From an uncultured Saprospiraceae bacterium (GTDB taxonomy: Bacteria; Bacteroidota; Bacteroidia; Chitinophagales; Saprospiraceae): 64,000 bases of DNA. The DNA lies in NCBI GenBank assembly GCA_937942435.1, contig CALDEM010000018.1:1-64000 (forward strand), read 5' to 3'. Both the position numbers and the translations under genes were made by a program. Below, one piece after another: positions 47,024 through 55,557 of the stretch. How positions within the stretch are numbered: position 1 is the stretch's first letter; each line of letters begins with the position of its first letter. The notes beneath the pieces were generated by a model that saw only the letters and a list, made by a program, of their open reading frames with translations, did not search any database and had not been told where the DNA came from.

Positions 47024-48427
47024 TCAAGCTTTCATACCAGTAAGACTCATTTTTACTTTCTTCTCTAGCTCATGCAATGCGTCTTTAACGAGCGGATCAG
47101 TATCGATCAGATCTTCAACTGTCTTACAAGAGTAGATCACTGTACTATGATCTCTTCCTCCAAAGTTATCACCGATCGCTTTGAGTGAGCTATTGGTATG
47201 GTGCTTAGCCAGATACATAGATAGCTGACGAGCCATCACAACCTCTCTCTTCCTTGTTTTACCTTGGATCTTCTCTACTGATACTTTCAAGTGATCAGAG
47301 ACAAGTTGCTTGATATTGTCTATTGTTATCTCTTTAGACATACCCGTTACGAAGTTTTCTACAACTCCTTTGACGAGATTGATGTCTATGATTTTATTGT
47401 TAAGTGACGACTGAGCGATAAGAGAGACTAGTACTCCTTCTAACTCACGGACATTATCCTTGACATTATAACTGATGAACTCTATGATATCCTGAGATAG
47501 GTTGATCTCTTCATCATCTAACTTAGCTGATATGATAGCCATTCTAGTTTCAAGATCAGGAGTCTGCAAGTCTGCAGAGAGTCCCCACTTAAACCTGGAT
47601 ATCAATCTATCTTGGATACCTTCTAATGACTTAGGAGGTCTATCAGATGTAAGGATGATCTGCTTACCCAACTGATGCAGTTGGTTAAATATGTTGAAGA
47701 AGATCTCCTGCGTTTTAACCCTACCGCTCAAGAACTGGATGTCATCTACGATCAGTACATCTATGGACTGATAGAAGTTGACCAAGTCGCTCACGGAGTT
47801 CTTTTTGATAGACTCTATGATCTGATTGGTAAAGCGTTCTGTACTTACATATACGGTGTTCTTATTGTTGAACTTGTCAACGACCTCGTTGCCTATAGCA
47901 TGGGCAAGGTGAGTTTTGCCAAGACCAACATCACCGTATATCACGAGTGGATTAAAAGCGGTACCTCCTGGATTTTTAGCGATGGCTTTACCAGCACTTC
48001 TCGCCAGCTTGTTACAATCTCCTTCGATGAAGTTGTCAAACGTATACTTAGGATTTAACTGAGGATCGACTTTGATCTTCTTGATACCCGGTATAACGAA
48101 AGGATTAGTAATCTGATCAGGAGAGTAGAATTGTCTTTCTTTTTGACCACCACGAAACTGGGTGTTGGTGTGATTGTCAACAAAGATTTGATATTCTAAT
48201 TGCCCGTTTGGACCGAGCTCTTGTCGAATTGTTTTTTTAAGGAGACCGACATAATTTTCTTCTAACCACTCATAGAAAAAATTATTAGGAACCTGAATAG
48301 TGAGAGAACTACTTTCTAACTTGATCGGCTTAATCGGCTCGAACCAAGTTTTGAAACTCTGCGAGTTGATACTTTTTCGTATCGCTTGCAGACAGTTCTC
48401 CCAAACGGTTAAATGGTCTAATGTCAT
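47024..48427 (-). CDS. dnaA: Chromosomal replication initiator DnaA
   Basis: 467 residues: domain I (about 1-85), a linker, AAA+ domain with Walker A GDVGLGKT (165-172) and Walker B DVLIVDDIQF, and C-terminal DnaA-box-binding helix-turn-helix with HHTNSSLKAIGDNFGGRDHSTV. All core residues look intact. No dnaN or gyrase gene adjoins it, as in many Bacteroidota where dnaA is not at the origin. Confidence 0.97.
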   Translation of the reverse strand: MTLDHLTVWENCLQAIRKSINSQSFKTWFEPIKPIKLESSSLTIQVPNNFFYEWLEENYVGLLKKTIRQELGPNGQLEYQIFVDNHTNTQFRGGQKERQFYSPDQITNPFVIPGIKKIKVDPQLNPKYTFDNFIEGDCNKLARSAGKAIAKNPGGTAFNPLVIYGDVGLGKTHLAHAIGNEVVDKFNNKNTVYVSTERFTNQIIESIKKNSVSDLVNFYQSIDVLIVDDIQFLSGRVKTQEIFFNIFNQLHQLGKQIILTSDRPPKSLEGIQDRLISRFKWGLSADLQTPDLETRMAIISAKLDDEEINLSQDIIEFISYNVKDNVRELEGVLVSLIAQSSLNNKIIDINLVKGVVENFVTGMSKEITIDNIKQLVSDHLKVSVEKIQGKTRKREVVMARQLSMYLAKHHTNSSLKAIGDNFGGRDHSTVIYSCKTVEDLIDTDPLVKDALHELEKKVKMSLTGMKA

Positions 48428-48711
48428 TAACTCCAGGTCTAAATCTCTTTAAAATATATCAAAACGAATACGTGTTTTTGGGATGGTGAGAACACGACTC
48501 TCAACTTGTTACAAATATGGAAATAAAAAAAGCAACAGGAGACGATCCTACAAAATAGTTTTGAATATAATTTATTCTAATGTGTCTTTTCAATTTATTG
48601 AAAATCAAACAGTTACGAATAATAAATATATGTATTTTGTAAGGTGTTGATTATGAAGAAGAGTGTTAAAATTTTTATTGATAATCAGCTAATTATGAAT
48701 GATCAAGTGCA
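48428..48711. other. AT-rich intergenic region upstream of dnaA
   Basis: 284 bases between dnaA and the phosphoesterase gene. I see no TTATnCACA-type DnaA boxes or tRNA-like structure. A CATATTTG box on the minus strand at 48512-48519 (one mismatch from the -7 consensus) is a possible dnaA promoter. A 29-codon reading frame on the plus strand is too short and isolated to call. Confidence 0.3.
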
Positions 48712-49629
48712 TTATTTTACTGTTATTGCTCCTCCTTTTTGAGCTTTTCTCTTACTGCCTCTTTCAAAATATAGATCGATTCTACCCAGCATAATTCCGC
48801 CAAATCCTACTTGATTGATCACGACAGGTTCGCCATATTTATTTTTTTCAATTTTCGGCTCCCTCATAAAGGTATGGGTATGACCACCGATGATGAGATC
48901 TGTGTGTTTTGTCTCTTTTGCAATTACGACATCTGAGACTTTCTCTCCTTTGTAATCATAACCCAAGTGGCTCAGTGCGATCACATAATCACAATCCATA
49001 TCCTTACTTAGCATTTGCTCATATCGAAGTGCAGTTTTTATTGGATCGTTATATTGTACTTGATCGTACGACTCTTTAGGTACCAATCCATCTAACTCGA
49101 TACCCAGTCCATACAGTCCAATCTTAATACCATCATACTGCCAGATTTTATAATCCTTTGTCTTACCATTGAGTATAGTATCGTCCAGACCATAGTTGCT
49201 GATCACCAACGGGAAGTCTGCGTGTACCAATTGTTTTTCAAGTCCGTCTATGCCTGCATCAAAATCATGGTTCCCGATGGTACCCACATCATAACCCATC
49301 TCCGTCATCAGTTTTATCTCCAGCTCCCCATGAAACATATTGAAGTATGGAGTGCCCTGAAATATATCTCCTGCATCTATTAACAAGACCTCCTGGCCTT
49401 CACTTCTGATTTGGTCCAACAATACCTTGCGTCTCGCGACACCTGCTCTTCCTTCGTTTCGTCCCCCATCCATAGGAAATGGATCTATCCTGCTATGCAC
49501 ATCATTGGTATGTAGTAAGGTTAAGTGAAGGATCTCTTTAGTATCCCACAGCTGAGGTAGCATCAAGGTGTTGAGATATCCCAATGCCGCTGTATAGGCA
49601 GTACTCCTTATAAATCGTCTTCTATTCAT
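48712..49629 (-). CDS. Tat-exported metallophosphoesterase, N-terminal half of 5'-nucleotidase
   Basis: 305 residues. A Tat signal (MNRRRFIRS) precedes LLHTNDVHSR with metal ligands Asp43 and His45; further calcineurin-like motifs are LIDAGDIFQG, IGNHDFDAG, SHLGYD and GGHTHT. This matches the catalytic domain of UshA-type 5'-nucleotidases, which hydrolyse nucleotides and UDP-sugars. The usual C-terminal substrate-binding domain is missing and is encoded by the next upstream gene (overlap of 8 bases). Confidence 0.9.
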   Translation of the reverse strand: MNRRRFIRSTAYTAALGYLNTLMLPQLWDTKEILHLTLLHTNDVHSRIDPFPMDGGRNEGRAGVARRKVLLDQIRSEGQEVLLIDAGDIFQGTPYFNMFHGELEIKLMTEMGYDVGTIGNHDFDAGIDGLEKQLVHADFPLVISNYGLDDTILNGKTKDYKIWQYDGIKIGLYGLGIELDGLVPKESYDQVQYNDPIKTALRYEQMLSKDMDCDYVIALSHLGYDYKGEKVSDVVIAKETKHTDLIIGGHTHTFMREPKIEKNKYGEPVVINQVGFGGIMLGRIDLYFERGSKRKAQKGGAITVK

Positions 49630-50377
49630 CGTCCAGATTTATGATTCTACCTTCTTTTATCGGATTTTGACTGATCCCCGCTTTTGTATCTTTTATGATG
49701 TTCTGTACAAAGCAATCTCTAAGAAGGACGCTAAAGTCTTTGCGTTGTAGTCCCTTAAGCATATCAGTACCAGAACCTCCGCCAGCTATATAGTCTGGTA
49801 GAGCGAAGTGATATGTTTTATTACTGTCAAGTGGCTTACCATTAATCTTTATATCTATGGCCTTGTCATCTTTGATCTTAAACTCGAGGTTACTACTGAT
49901 GGGCCAACCTCTACCTGCCGCTATATGATCTAAGAACGCTTGGACGTCTACAGCATTTCCGCTAAGGATAGCCAACTTGTTATCAAATGGCATCACTTCT
50001 ATGACTTCTCCTCGCGTGATCGGACCTGCGCCCATCGATGGTACTCTGAGCCCGCCGTGGTTCTGAACAGCAAAGTCCAATACTCCATCATTAAGCAGCT
50101 TGGCCTCCTCGTACATCATATCTGCTAACCAATTGCCCATGTTGCACTCGGGTCTTTCTTTAAGTAAGTCGACGTCCAGTTGACCAATCACTTCATCCAT
50201 GATGGCTCGGAGCTCCGTTCTATAAGGAGAGATGAGGGCCTCGATCTCTTCATCTATGTCAGAAGAAGATTGAGGAGATACCTGCTCATAGTCTATCTCA
50301 GTTGTAGCAAGATAAGTCGTCTGGCAAGCGCTACATAGCAAGAGCCACAGACCTAGGTAATAGAGTTTTTTGTTCAT
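49622..50377 (-). CDS. 5'-nucleotidase C-terminal domain lipoprotein
   Basis: 251 residues with lipobox Cys18 (LLCSAC). It contains the substrate-binding motifs of the UshA C-terminal domain: NMGNWLADMMYEEA, FAVQNHGGLRVPSM and the late AGGGSGTDML that packs the base. It lacks the catalytic metallophosphoesterase motifs, which sit on the overlapping downstream gene, so the two probably assemble into one enzyme in the periplasm. Confidence 0.88.
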   Translation of the reverse strand: MNKKLYYLGLWLLLCSACQTTYLATTEIDYEQVSPQSSSDIDEEIEALISPYRTELRAIMDEVIGQLDVDLLKERPECNMGNWLADMMYEEAKLLNDGVLDFAVQNHGGLRVPSMGAGPITRGEVIEVMPFDNKLAILSGNAVDVQAFLDHIAAGRGWPISSNLEFKIKDDKAIDIKINGKPLDSNKTYHFALPDYIAGGGSGTDMLKGLQRKDFSVLLRDCFVQNIIKDTKAGISQNPIKEGRIINLDDE

Positions 50378-50892
50378 CTAAAGTACAGTTCTACTTCTTT
50401 TCTAATCGCCTCTTTTACTTTAGCGGCTATACTATTGTTGATGCTTGCGCCGATCTGCATAAGTTGATTTTCAAATGCTGCTTTATCACTACTGCCATGC
50501 TCTTCATAGGTCTGGGTGACACCTGCGATAGCGTTATCTTTTAGTAAGCCGATCATCTCCCATAACTGCCCAGAGACATAGATCTGTTGAGTGAGATTGT
50601 GCTCGTATTCTTTCTGTATCGAGATGAGCATGGCATTCTTCAAGTGATTGTTGTCCATCTCGCTGGTGTTCAGACGCATGATGAGACTCATGATATTCAT
50701 GCGTTCACATAACAAAGTTAATCGCTCATATGCTTGTATGCGCAGTGCTTTGTCTTCGCCGCTCTGAGACATCCTGATCTTCATCTGTTCAGTTGCCATG
50801 TGTCCGTTTAAAAATTGACGCATGAGATAGTATACTACCAGTGCCGGTACGATATAGCCTAATGTTTGGAGGATTGATTGTACTATTTCCAC
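50374..50892 (-). CDS. Conserved membrane-anchored helical protein
   Basis: 172 residues with one N-terminal membrane segment (about 8-26, GYIVPALVVYYLM) and a long coiled or helical body. I recall related Bacteroidota proteins of unknown function. It overlaps the 5'-nucleotidase C-domain gene by 4 bases (ATGA), so all three genes (50892-48712) are likely one operon with coupled translation. Confidence 0.75.
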   Translation of the reverse strand: MEIVQSILQTLGYIVPALVVYYLMRQFLNGHMATEQMKIRMSQSGEDKALRIQAYERLTLLCERMNIMSLIMRLNTSEMDNNHLKNAMLISIQKEYEHNLTQQIYVSGQLWEMIGLLKDNAIAGVTQTYEEHGSSDKAAFENQLMQIGASINNSIAAKVKEAIRKEVELYFR

Positions 50893-50924
50893 AGTAAGGG
50901 TACTCTTTTATAAATGTCTTGATA

Positions 50925-50958
50925 TTTGCGTTTCAAAGTTTTCAATGAACTAACTTTG
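50925..50958 (+). promoter_or_regulatory. Bacteroidota promoter for the IscA/ErpA gene
   Basis: TTTG at 50925-50928 and TAACTTTG at 50951-50958, separated by 22 bases (slightly longer than the usual 19-21). The ATG at 50992 lies 33 bases further on, and this promoter would place the upstream frame extension outside the mRNA. Confidence 0.5.
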
Positions 50959-50991
50959 TGCTTATATCGTTTAGTCAACAAAATACATGAA

Positions 50992-51339
50992 ATGCCAGAA
51001 GTAATTGCTAAAAGTCCAGTTCAGATTACTGAAAGTGCCCTCAAGCAACTTCGTAGGATCAAGACGGAGCAATCTCTTGATGATAGTCATGGTCTGCGCA
51101 TCGGTGTAAAAGGTGGAGGTTGTTCTGGGTTTACCTACGTTCTTGGATTTGACGTAGCTAAAGATAAAGATGAAGTATACGATCTCGATGGGATGAAGGT
51201 TTTGATGGAGAAGTCTCATGGTATCTACCTGATCGGTATGGAGATCGGTTGGCATGAAGGGCTCAACAATAGAGGATTCACTTTTACCAATCCTAATGCG
51301 TCTGATACTTGCGGTTGTGGTACTAGCTTCTCGGCTTAA
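50992..51339 (+). CDS. Iron-sulfur cluster assembly protein, IscA/ErpA type
   Basis: 115 residues from Met at 50992 (MPEVIAKSPVQI), a family-like start downstream of a promoter match; the frame is open back to 50926. The three cluster-ligand Cys are present in GGCSGFTYVLGFD and DTCGCGTSFS. A-type carriers pass Fe-S clusters to client proteins. Whether it is IscA, SufA or ErpA cannot be told; no other isc/suf genes are close by. hscB lies about 14 kb upstream. Confidence 0.93.
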   Translation: MPEVIAKSPVQITESALKQLRRIKTEQSLDDSHGLRIGVKGGGCSGFTYVLGFDVAKDKDEVYDLDGMKVLMEKSHGIYLIGMEIGWHEGLNNRGFTFTNPNASDTCGCGTSFSA

Positions 51340-51355
51340 CTTACCACAAGGACCA

Positions 51356-51712
51356 TTATAGTTGCTTCAGTTCTTCTCTTAGCTTTTTAGTCATCTTAGC
51401 AACGACCATATCATAAGAGTGATCTATAAGTTCTTTGATGAACGAGTCATGCAGCTCACGCTCTAGATAGACAGTGTTCCAGTGTTTTTTATTCATATGG
51501 AAACCAGGGATGATGTCAGCGTACGCTTCTCTAAGTTCTAATGCTTTATCTGGATCACACTTGAGGTTGACTCTGGCTTCTATCTCATCGAGTCCGCTCA
51601 AGGCAAATGCTTTTCCCATCACCTTAAAGACGAGTGTTGACTCATCAAATGGAAACTCCGCAGTCACTCCTTTCTTAGAAGAGCAGTAAAGCTGTAAGTC
51701 TTCATAATTCAT
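51356..51712 (-). CDS. MmcQ/YjbR family DNA-binding protein
   Basis: 118 residues with the YjbR fold: FPFDESTLVFKVMGKAFALSG, VNLKCDPDKALELREAY, PGFHMNKKHWNTVYLE. This small conserved family binds DNA by structure, but its cellular role is unclear. It is convergent with the IscA/ErpA gene. Confidence 0.9.
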   Translation of the reverse strand: MNYEDLQLYCSSKKGVTAEFPFDESTLVFKVMGKAFALSGLDEIEARVNLKCDPDKALELREAYADIIPGFHMNKKHWNTVYLERELHDSFIKELIDHSYDMVVAKMTKKLREELKQL

Positions 51713-51815
51713 AAGTCAATGATAAGCAGCTTAGCCGTCATTTAAACTATAGTGCTTCTACTTTTGCTTCTTTTGACCTTTGATGTTATCGTTCGAATCG
51801 TAGGTGTTAATTGTC

Positions 51816-52364
51816 CTACGCGGACAACTTGCTTCTGATAGTCGTGTAATTACCGTAACGTACTTTGATTTGCTCTTTAAGCTGTTGTCGTGCAAAGAAT
51901 ATCCTACTCTTTATAGTCCCCAATGGACGCTCAAACTTGTCTGCAATCTCTTGATATTTAAAACCAGCGTAGTGCATCTCAAATGGTATCCTGATAGAAT
52001 CATCTAAGTTTGCTATCATCTCCGTGAGTTCATCAAGAACCAGATTAGAACCAGCGCCATTGCTGATAGACAAGTCTGTAGAATTAAGAAAGTACATGTT
52101 GTCGGTATCGTCTAAGATTGTATTTCTTTTTTTCTTCTTGCGATAATTGTTGATGAAGATGTTCTTCATAATCGTAAACAACCACGCTTTTAAATTAGTC
52201 CCTGCTCTAAACTTTTCTCTATTGGTCATCGCACGAAAGGATAGCTCTTGATATAGATCTTTAGCATCCTCATTGTTTTTTGTCAAGTTGTAGGCAAATG
52301 TTCTGAGTGCAGGTGTGAGCTTATTGAAGCTTGCTACAAAATCTGATTGTGTCATTAATTCCAT
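51816..52364 (-). CDS. ECF-type sigma factor (sigma-70 family)
   Basis: 182 residues from Met at 52364. Region 2 spans about 25-90 (DLYQELSFRAM, FRAGTNLKAWLFTIMKNIFINNYRK) and region 4 lies near 115-165 (DSIRIPFEMHYAGFKYQEIADKFERPLGTIKSRIF). The frame extends to 52394, but a TATCTTTG promoter element at 52391-52384 lies over that extension, so the shorter form is preferred. No anti-sigma gene adjoins it. Confidence 0.92.
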   Translation of the reverse strand: MELMTQSDFVASFNKLTPALRTFAYNLTKNNEDAKDLYQELSFRAMTNREKFRAGTNLKAWLFTIMKNIFINNYRKKKKRNTILDDTDNMYFLNSTDLSISNGAGSNLVLDELTEMIANLDDSIRIPFEMHYAGFKYQEIADKFERPLGTIKSRIFFARQQLKEQIKVRYGNYTTIRSKLSA

Positions 52365-52687
52365 GGTTATCTTTTTGGTTCCCCAAAGATACACTTTGTT
52401 TAACAGAAATGAAATAATAGTTAAACAAAATACACTCGACCTATGAGTGATGAATGTTTATATGGCCTAAGTTGCTGATTATCATACTATTATAAATGTT
52501 AGACATTTTATCAATTTTCAAGTATTATTGAAAACTGATGTCCATGAGTAGAAAATTGCTGTGCTAAGTCTTGCTCATTATATCTGCGCTTGATCCTGTA
52601 TCCGATACTTGTATCACAATAAAGGTCTTAGACTCCGCTCTTCTAACATCGACTAAACAAATGCTCCTATCTCTTCATTAGACTATT
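52365..52687. other. Intergenic region between sigma factor and SRPBCC gene
   Basis: Apart from the sigma factor promoter at 52384-52414 I see nothing convincing here: no tRNA fold, no long inverted repeat and no open frame. AT-rich. Confidence 0.3.
52384..52414 (-). promoter_or_regulatory. Bacteroidota promoter for the ECF sigma gene
   Basis: On the minus strand TTTC (52414-52411), a 19-base spacer and TATCTTTG (52391-52384) fit the -33/-7 pattern with one mismatch at -33. Leader to the ATG at 52364 would be about 15 bases. Confidence 0.6.
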
Positions 52688-53125
52688 ATGAGGCTCATCT
52701 TAAAAACACCAGTTCAAGGATATTATATCGATATCATGGAGCGCTTTGATATAGATTTATTCAAATCCCTCAAGCCAATTGGTGCTAAGATGACGGTCAC
52801 TCAGTTTACTGGTAGTAAGACAGGAGATATAGTAGCGCTACAATTTACAAGTCCTGTAAAAGCAACTTGGGTCAGTAAGATCATCGATCACGGCCAGGAT
52901 GAAGACACAGCTTACTTTATAGATGAAGGTGATCAACTTCCTTTTCCATTGAAGTCATGGACGCATAGGCACATTGTGGAGCGCGTTGATGATGATAACT
53001 CCATCATCATAGATGACATTACATATTCGACAGGAATCAGATTTATAGACTTTCTGATATATCCCATAATGTACCTGGCTTTCTATCCTCGTAAGTCTGG
53101 GTATAGGAGTTACTTTAATCGGTGA
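52688..53125 (+). CDS. SRPBCC family protein
   Basis: 145 residues of the START/Bet v 1-like fold: ILKTPVQGYYIDIMERFDIDLFKSLKP, FTGSKTGDIVALQF and a late hydrophobic YPIMYLAFYPRKSGY. Such proteins bind lipids or small ligands; no function is known for this type. An internal Met at 52736 is possible, but the upstream part matches the family start. Confidence 0.8.
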   Translation: MRLILKTPVQGYYIDIMERFDIDLFKSLKPIGAKMTVTQFTGSKTGDIVALQFTSPVKATWVSKIIDHGQDEDTAYFIDEGDQLPFPLKSWTHRHIVERVDDDNSIIIDDITYSTGIRFIDFLIYPIMYLAFYPRKSGYRSYFNR

Positions 53126-53131
53126 TTTAGC

Positions 53132-53437
53132 TTGATTGATATTGTCTCATCTTATCAAGAACAAGGCGATCTATACGCTTTGTCTATAGACGATATTAGA
53201 GTTGATTTAAAGTATTTGGATAACTTTATACAAGACTATTCATCATACTCTCGTCTCAATGGGATTGACTACAAAGAGGAATTTGAAACTTATATAAGTA
53301 ATAATAAGAATGGAGACCTAAGTAAGGCAAATTTTGGATTATTTCTTAATAGGACAATTGGAAAAATCGGAGATAGACATGATAGCGTTCGAACAATCAT
53401 GTATGAACTGGTTACAACAATTATAGCTGAATCATAA
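53132..53437 (+). CDS. Hypothetical protein (101 aa)
   Basis: Starts at TTG 53132, 6 bases after the SRPBCC gene, so probably cotranscribed with it. The product is acidic, rich in Asp, Tyr and Ser, with no signal peptide or recognised motif. There is no ATG start, so the call is tentative. Confidence 0.5.
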   Translation: MIDIVSSYQEQGDLYALSIDDIRVDLKYLDNFIQDYSSYSRLNGIDYKEEFETYISNNKNGDLSKANFGLFLNRTIGKIGDRHDSVRTIMYELVTTIIAES

Positions 53438-53455
53438 ATATAAAAAATCACGCCT

Positions 53456-53902
53456 TTGAAACTTAACCATGTCTTCATCAGTCTTCTAACATCCAGCATT
53501 CTTTTTATGCAAAACGCTCATGCTCAAGAATTAAACCTATCTGACTATCAATGGAAGAAGAGGGTCTTGTTAGTAGTTGCAGAAGATAGCGAACATGAGC
53601 AGTATCAAAACCAACTCACAGAGCTAAGGTATCGCAAAGAAGAGTTAGCCGAAAGAAAGCTTCTTGTCATAGGAGTCCTTAAGGAGAAGTATAAGGTTAA
53701 TGACGGAAGGAGTAGTTGGCAACTATCCAACGTGATCTACAAGAACTACTCTGATCCTAAAAAAGACTTTCAAGTTCTGTTGATTGGTTTAGATGGTGGG
53801 GTGAAAGTGAAGAAGTATGATGTGTATAAAGCACAAGATCTGTTTGATAAGATAGATGCAATGCCCATGCGACTATCTGAACTGCGTGCCAAGAACCCAT
53901 GA
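53456..53902 (+). CDS. DUF4174 domain-containing secreted protein
   Basis: 148 residues; a signal peptide from the TTG at 53456 ends near NAHAQ (residues 18-24). The body fits DUF4174: WKKRVLLVVAEDSEHEQYQNQL, LAERKLLVIGVLKE and FQVLLIGLDGGVKVKK, a fold of unclear role with thioredoxin-like features. The TTG start is inferred from the signal peptide. Confidence 0.78.
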   Translation: MKLNHVFISLLTSSILFMQNAHAQELNLSDYQWKKRVLLVVAEDSEHEQYQNQLTELRYRKEELAERKLLVIGVLKEKYKVNDGRSSWQLSNVIYKNYSDPKKDFQVLLIGLDGGVKVKKYDVYKAQDLFDKIDAMPMRLSELRAKNP

Positions 53903-53966
53903 AAAATAGTAGGTAACAATGGGTAGACCCAGATGTTCCCGTGTTTCGAATTAAAGAAGTTTTTAG

Positions 53967-54746
53967 TTAGGTTTTCTTTTGTACCACGACATACTTACAC
54001 AAACTGTGTCCTTGGCTTTGCCATGTACCTTTATAAGTCTCTGGAAGTACGAAGAAGTCCCCTGCATAATAAGTATGTTCTTCTCCATCCGAATCTGTTA
54101 ACTTGATGATGCCTGATTGAACGCTGATCAGTTGTTCTTTTTGCCAGGATGCTATGTCAACTGTACGAGGCTGTTCTGCTTTTAGGAAGATTTGGAGTTC
54201 TATTCCGTCAGCAAGTATTTCCTGATAAAGGCCATCTTCATCCCATGTGATATCTACTCCTGACATGATTGACTTATCAAGTAGGTGAGGAGCTTTGGTC
54301 GGAGATACATCAGTTGAGTCAGCCCTCTTGTTGGTGATTACGGATAGTTCGTAATGATAATTATCTCCTGCTTGAACTTCCCACTTGCCAGGAAATCCTT
54401 TAGGCGCAAAGAAATATTCTCCCGAGTTGAAGATCATATCTTCTTGATCATCGAGATGTACTTTGCCTTTTCCATGTAGTATATAGATAAACTCATCAAA
54501 CCAAAATGCATCAAAGGGCACTGTCCATGATTGACTGGATACCACGTAGACACTGATCTCTTTGCCACCGTACAATCTCTTCTGAAAGAAGTCTCGTTCA
54601 GGCGTATCTTTTGGTTTTATCTTTTGTAGACCTATGCCAGAAAGTGCTTCTTTGTCTAATAAGATCGGCCTAAGGGTCGTGTTTGATTGACTAGTTAAGA
54701 CTTGCCCTGAGATCAAGAAAGTAACCAAAAGTATAAATCGATGCAT
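53967..54746 (-). CDS. Secreted cupin-domain protein
   Basis: 259 residues from Met at 54746 (MHRFILLVTFLISGQVL signal). Two beta-barrel halves: the first has DEFIYILHGKGKVHLDDQED and SGEYFFAPKGFPGKWEV, the second SVQSGIIKLTDSDGEEHTYYAGDFFVLPETYKGTW, so a bicupin. The His and Glu metal ligands typical of metal-binding cupins are not all visible. An upstream Met (54776) would add a charged N-terminus before the signal. Confidence 0.78.
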   Translation of the reverse strand: MHRFILLVTFLISGQVLTSQSNTTLRPILLDKEALSGIGLQKIKPKDTPERDFFQKRLYGGKEISVYVVSSQSWTVPFDAFWFDEFIYILHGKGKVHLDDQEDMIFNSGEYFFAPKGFPGKWEVQAGDNYHYELSVITNKRADSTDVSPTKAPHLLDKSIMSGVDITWDEDGLYQEILADGIELQIFLKAEQPRTVDIASWQKEQLISVQSGIIKLTDSDGEEHTYYAGDFFVLPETYKGTWQSQGHSLCKYVVVQKKT

Positions 54747-54944
54747 CTCAATATTTTTGTAAAAATAGAATATCATGCTCAGCTCACTTCATGGTAATTA
54801 GCCATTAAACTTTCTTTAATACCGGATATAAAGTCATCCAACGACATATGAGTAGATTAGTAGAAGATATGAATACTCCTGTCTAATACGCTGCGTATTA
54901 TATAGACGATTATGTATCTTAAGAGTATACAAACCATTAATGCT

Positions 54945-55154
54945 ATGAATGAAAAAATGGTCATGTTCACAGTTTCGCACATAAGGATTATCTCTGCAAA
55001 GCATGTGCTCAAGTTAGCCGGGATTGATGCCTTTAGCGTTGATAAGACAGACTCTGCACATGCAGGATTATTTGGAGATATAGAACTCTATGTGAGCGAG
55101 CGTAATGCCAAAAGAGCAAGAGAGATCTTGATTGAGGAGGAGATTCTAAGTTAG
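54945..55154 (+). CDS. DUF2007 domain-containing protein
   Basis: 69 residues from Met at 54945; earlier ATG at 54912 possible. The pattern SAKHVLKLAGIDAFSVDKTDSAHAGLFGDIELYVSE and a closing AKRAREIL is that of DUF2007 (a small domain with roles proposed in signalling). Soluble. Confidence 0.78.
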   Translation: MNEKMVMFTVSHIRIISAKHVLKLAGIDAFSVDKTDSAHAGLFGDIELYVSERNAKRAREILIEEEILS

Positions 55155-55260
55155 ACCATTATGTGTATCACAGGTGTGGCGTATAACAGTCTGGGTGCAT
55201 GTGTCGTATCTCAACGAAAGAAGAGATATGATCATCATGGCACCTTTTTATGATCCGTGA

Positions 55261-55557
55261 CTAATTTACCGAGAGCCTGAGTTGTTTACCGAAACCATCT
55301 CTGAATATTCTCATAATTGTTGACAGTCTTATGTCTGAGGCATTGTTTTCAATTCGTGATATGTAACTTTTGGTGGTTCCACATTTCTCAGCCAGTTGTT
55401 CTTGGGTTATACCTTGTTCGTTCCTCATTTCTCTGAGAAGCACACCTAATTTGAATGCTTCATAGCCAGCTTCAAATTCATCCCTTGTCGGTGTTCCTTG
55501 TTTGCCGTATTGTTCCTCAAGATGCTGCTGAAAGGATTTAAGCTTATTCTTTTTCAT
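55261..55557 (-). CDS. XRE-family HigA-like antitoxin
   Basis: 98 residues from Met at 55557 (MKKNKLKSF). The helix-turn-helix lies at about 54-85 (QGITQEQLAEKCGTTKSYISRIEN). The upstream frame extends to 55635, but that stretch overlaps the toxin reading frame. The toxin stop and antitoxin ATG overlap by 14 bases, typical of a toxin-first HigBA-like pair. It would repress its own promoter and neutralise the toxin. Confidence 0.88.
   Translation of the reverse strand: MKKNKLKSFQQHLEEQYGKQGTPTRDEFEAGYEAFKLGVLLREMRNEQGITQEQLAEKCGTTKSYISRIENNASDIRLSTIMRIFRDGFGKQLRLSVN

Noticed and set aside
47675-48058. Long plus-strand frame across dnaA
   Set aside because: Antisense shadow of dnaA; the strong DnaA motifs lie on the minus strand.
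48428-48711. Possible origin of replication next to dnaA
   Set aside because: AT-rich, but no DnaA boxes could be seen and neighbours are not the usual origin genes.
48656-48742. 29-codon frame starting MKKSVKIF near the dnaA upstream region
   Set aside because: Too short, ends inside the convergent phosphoesterase gene, no support.
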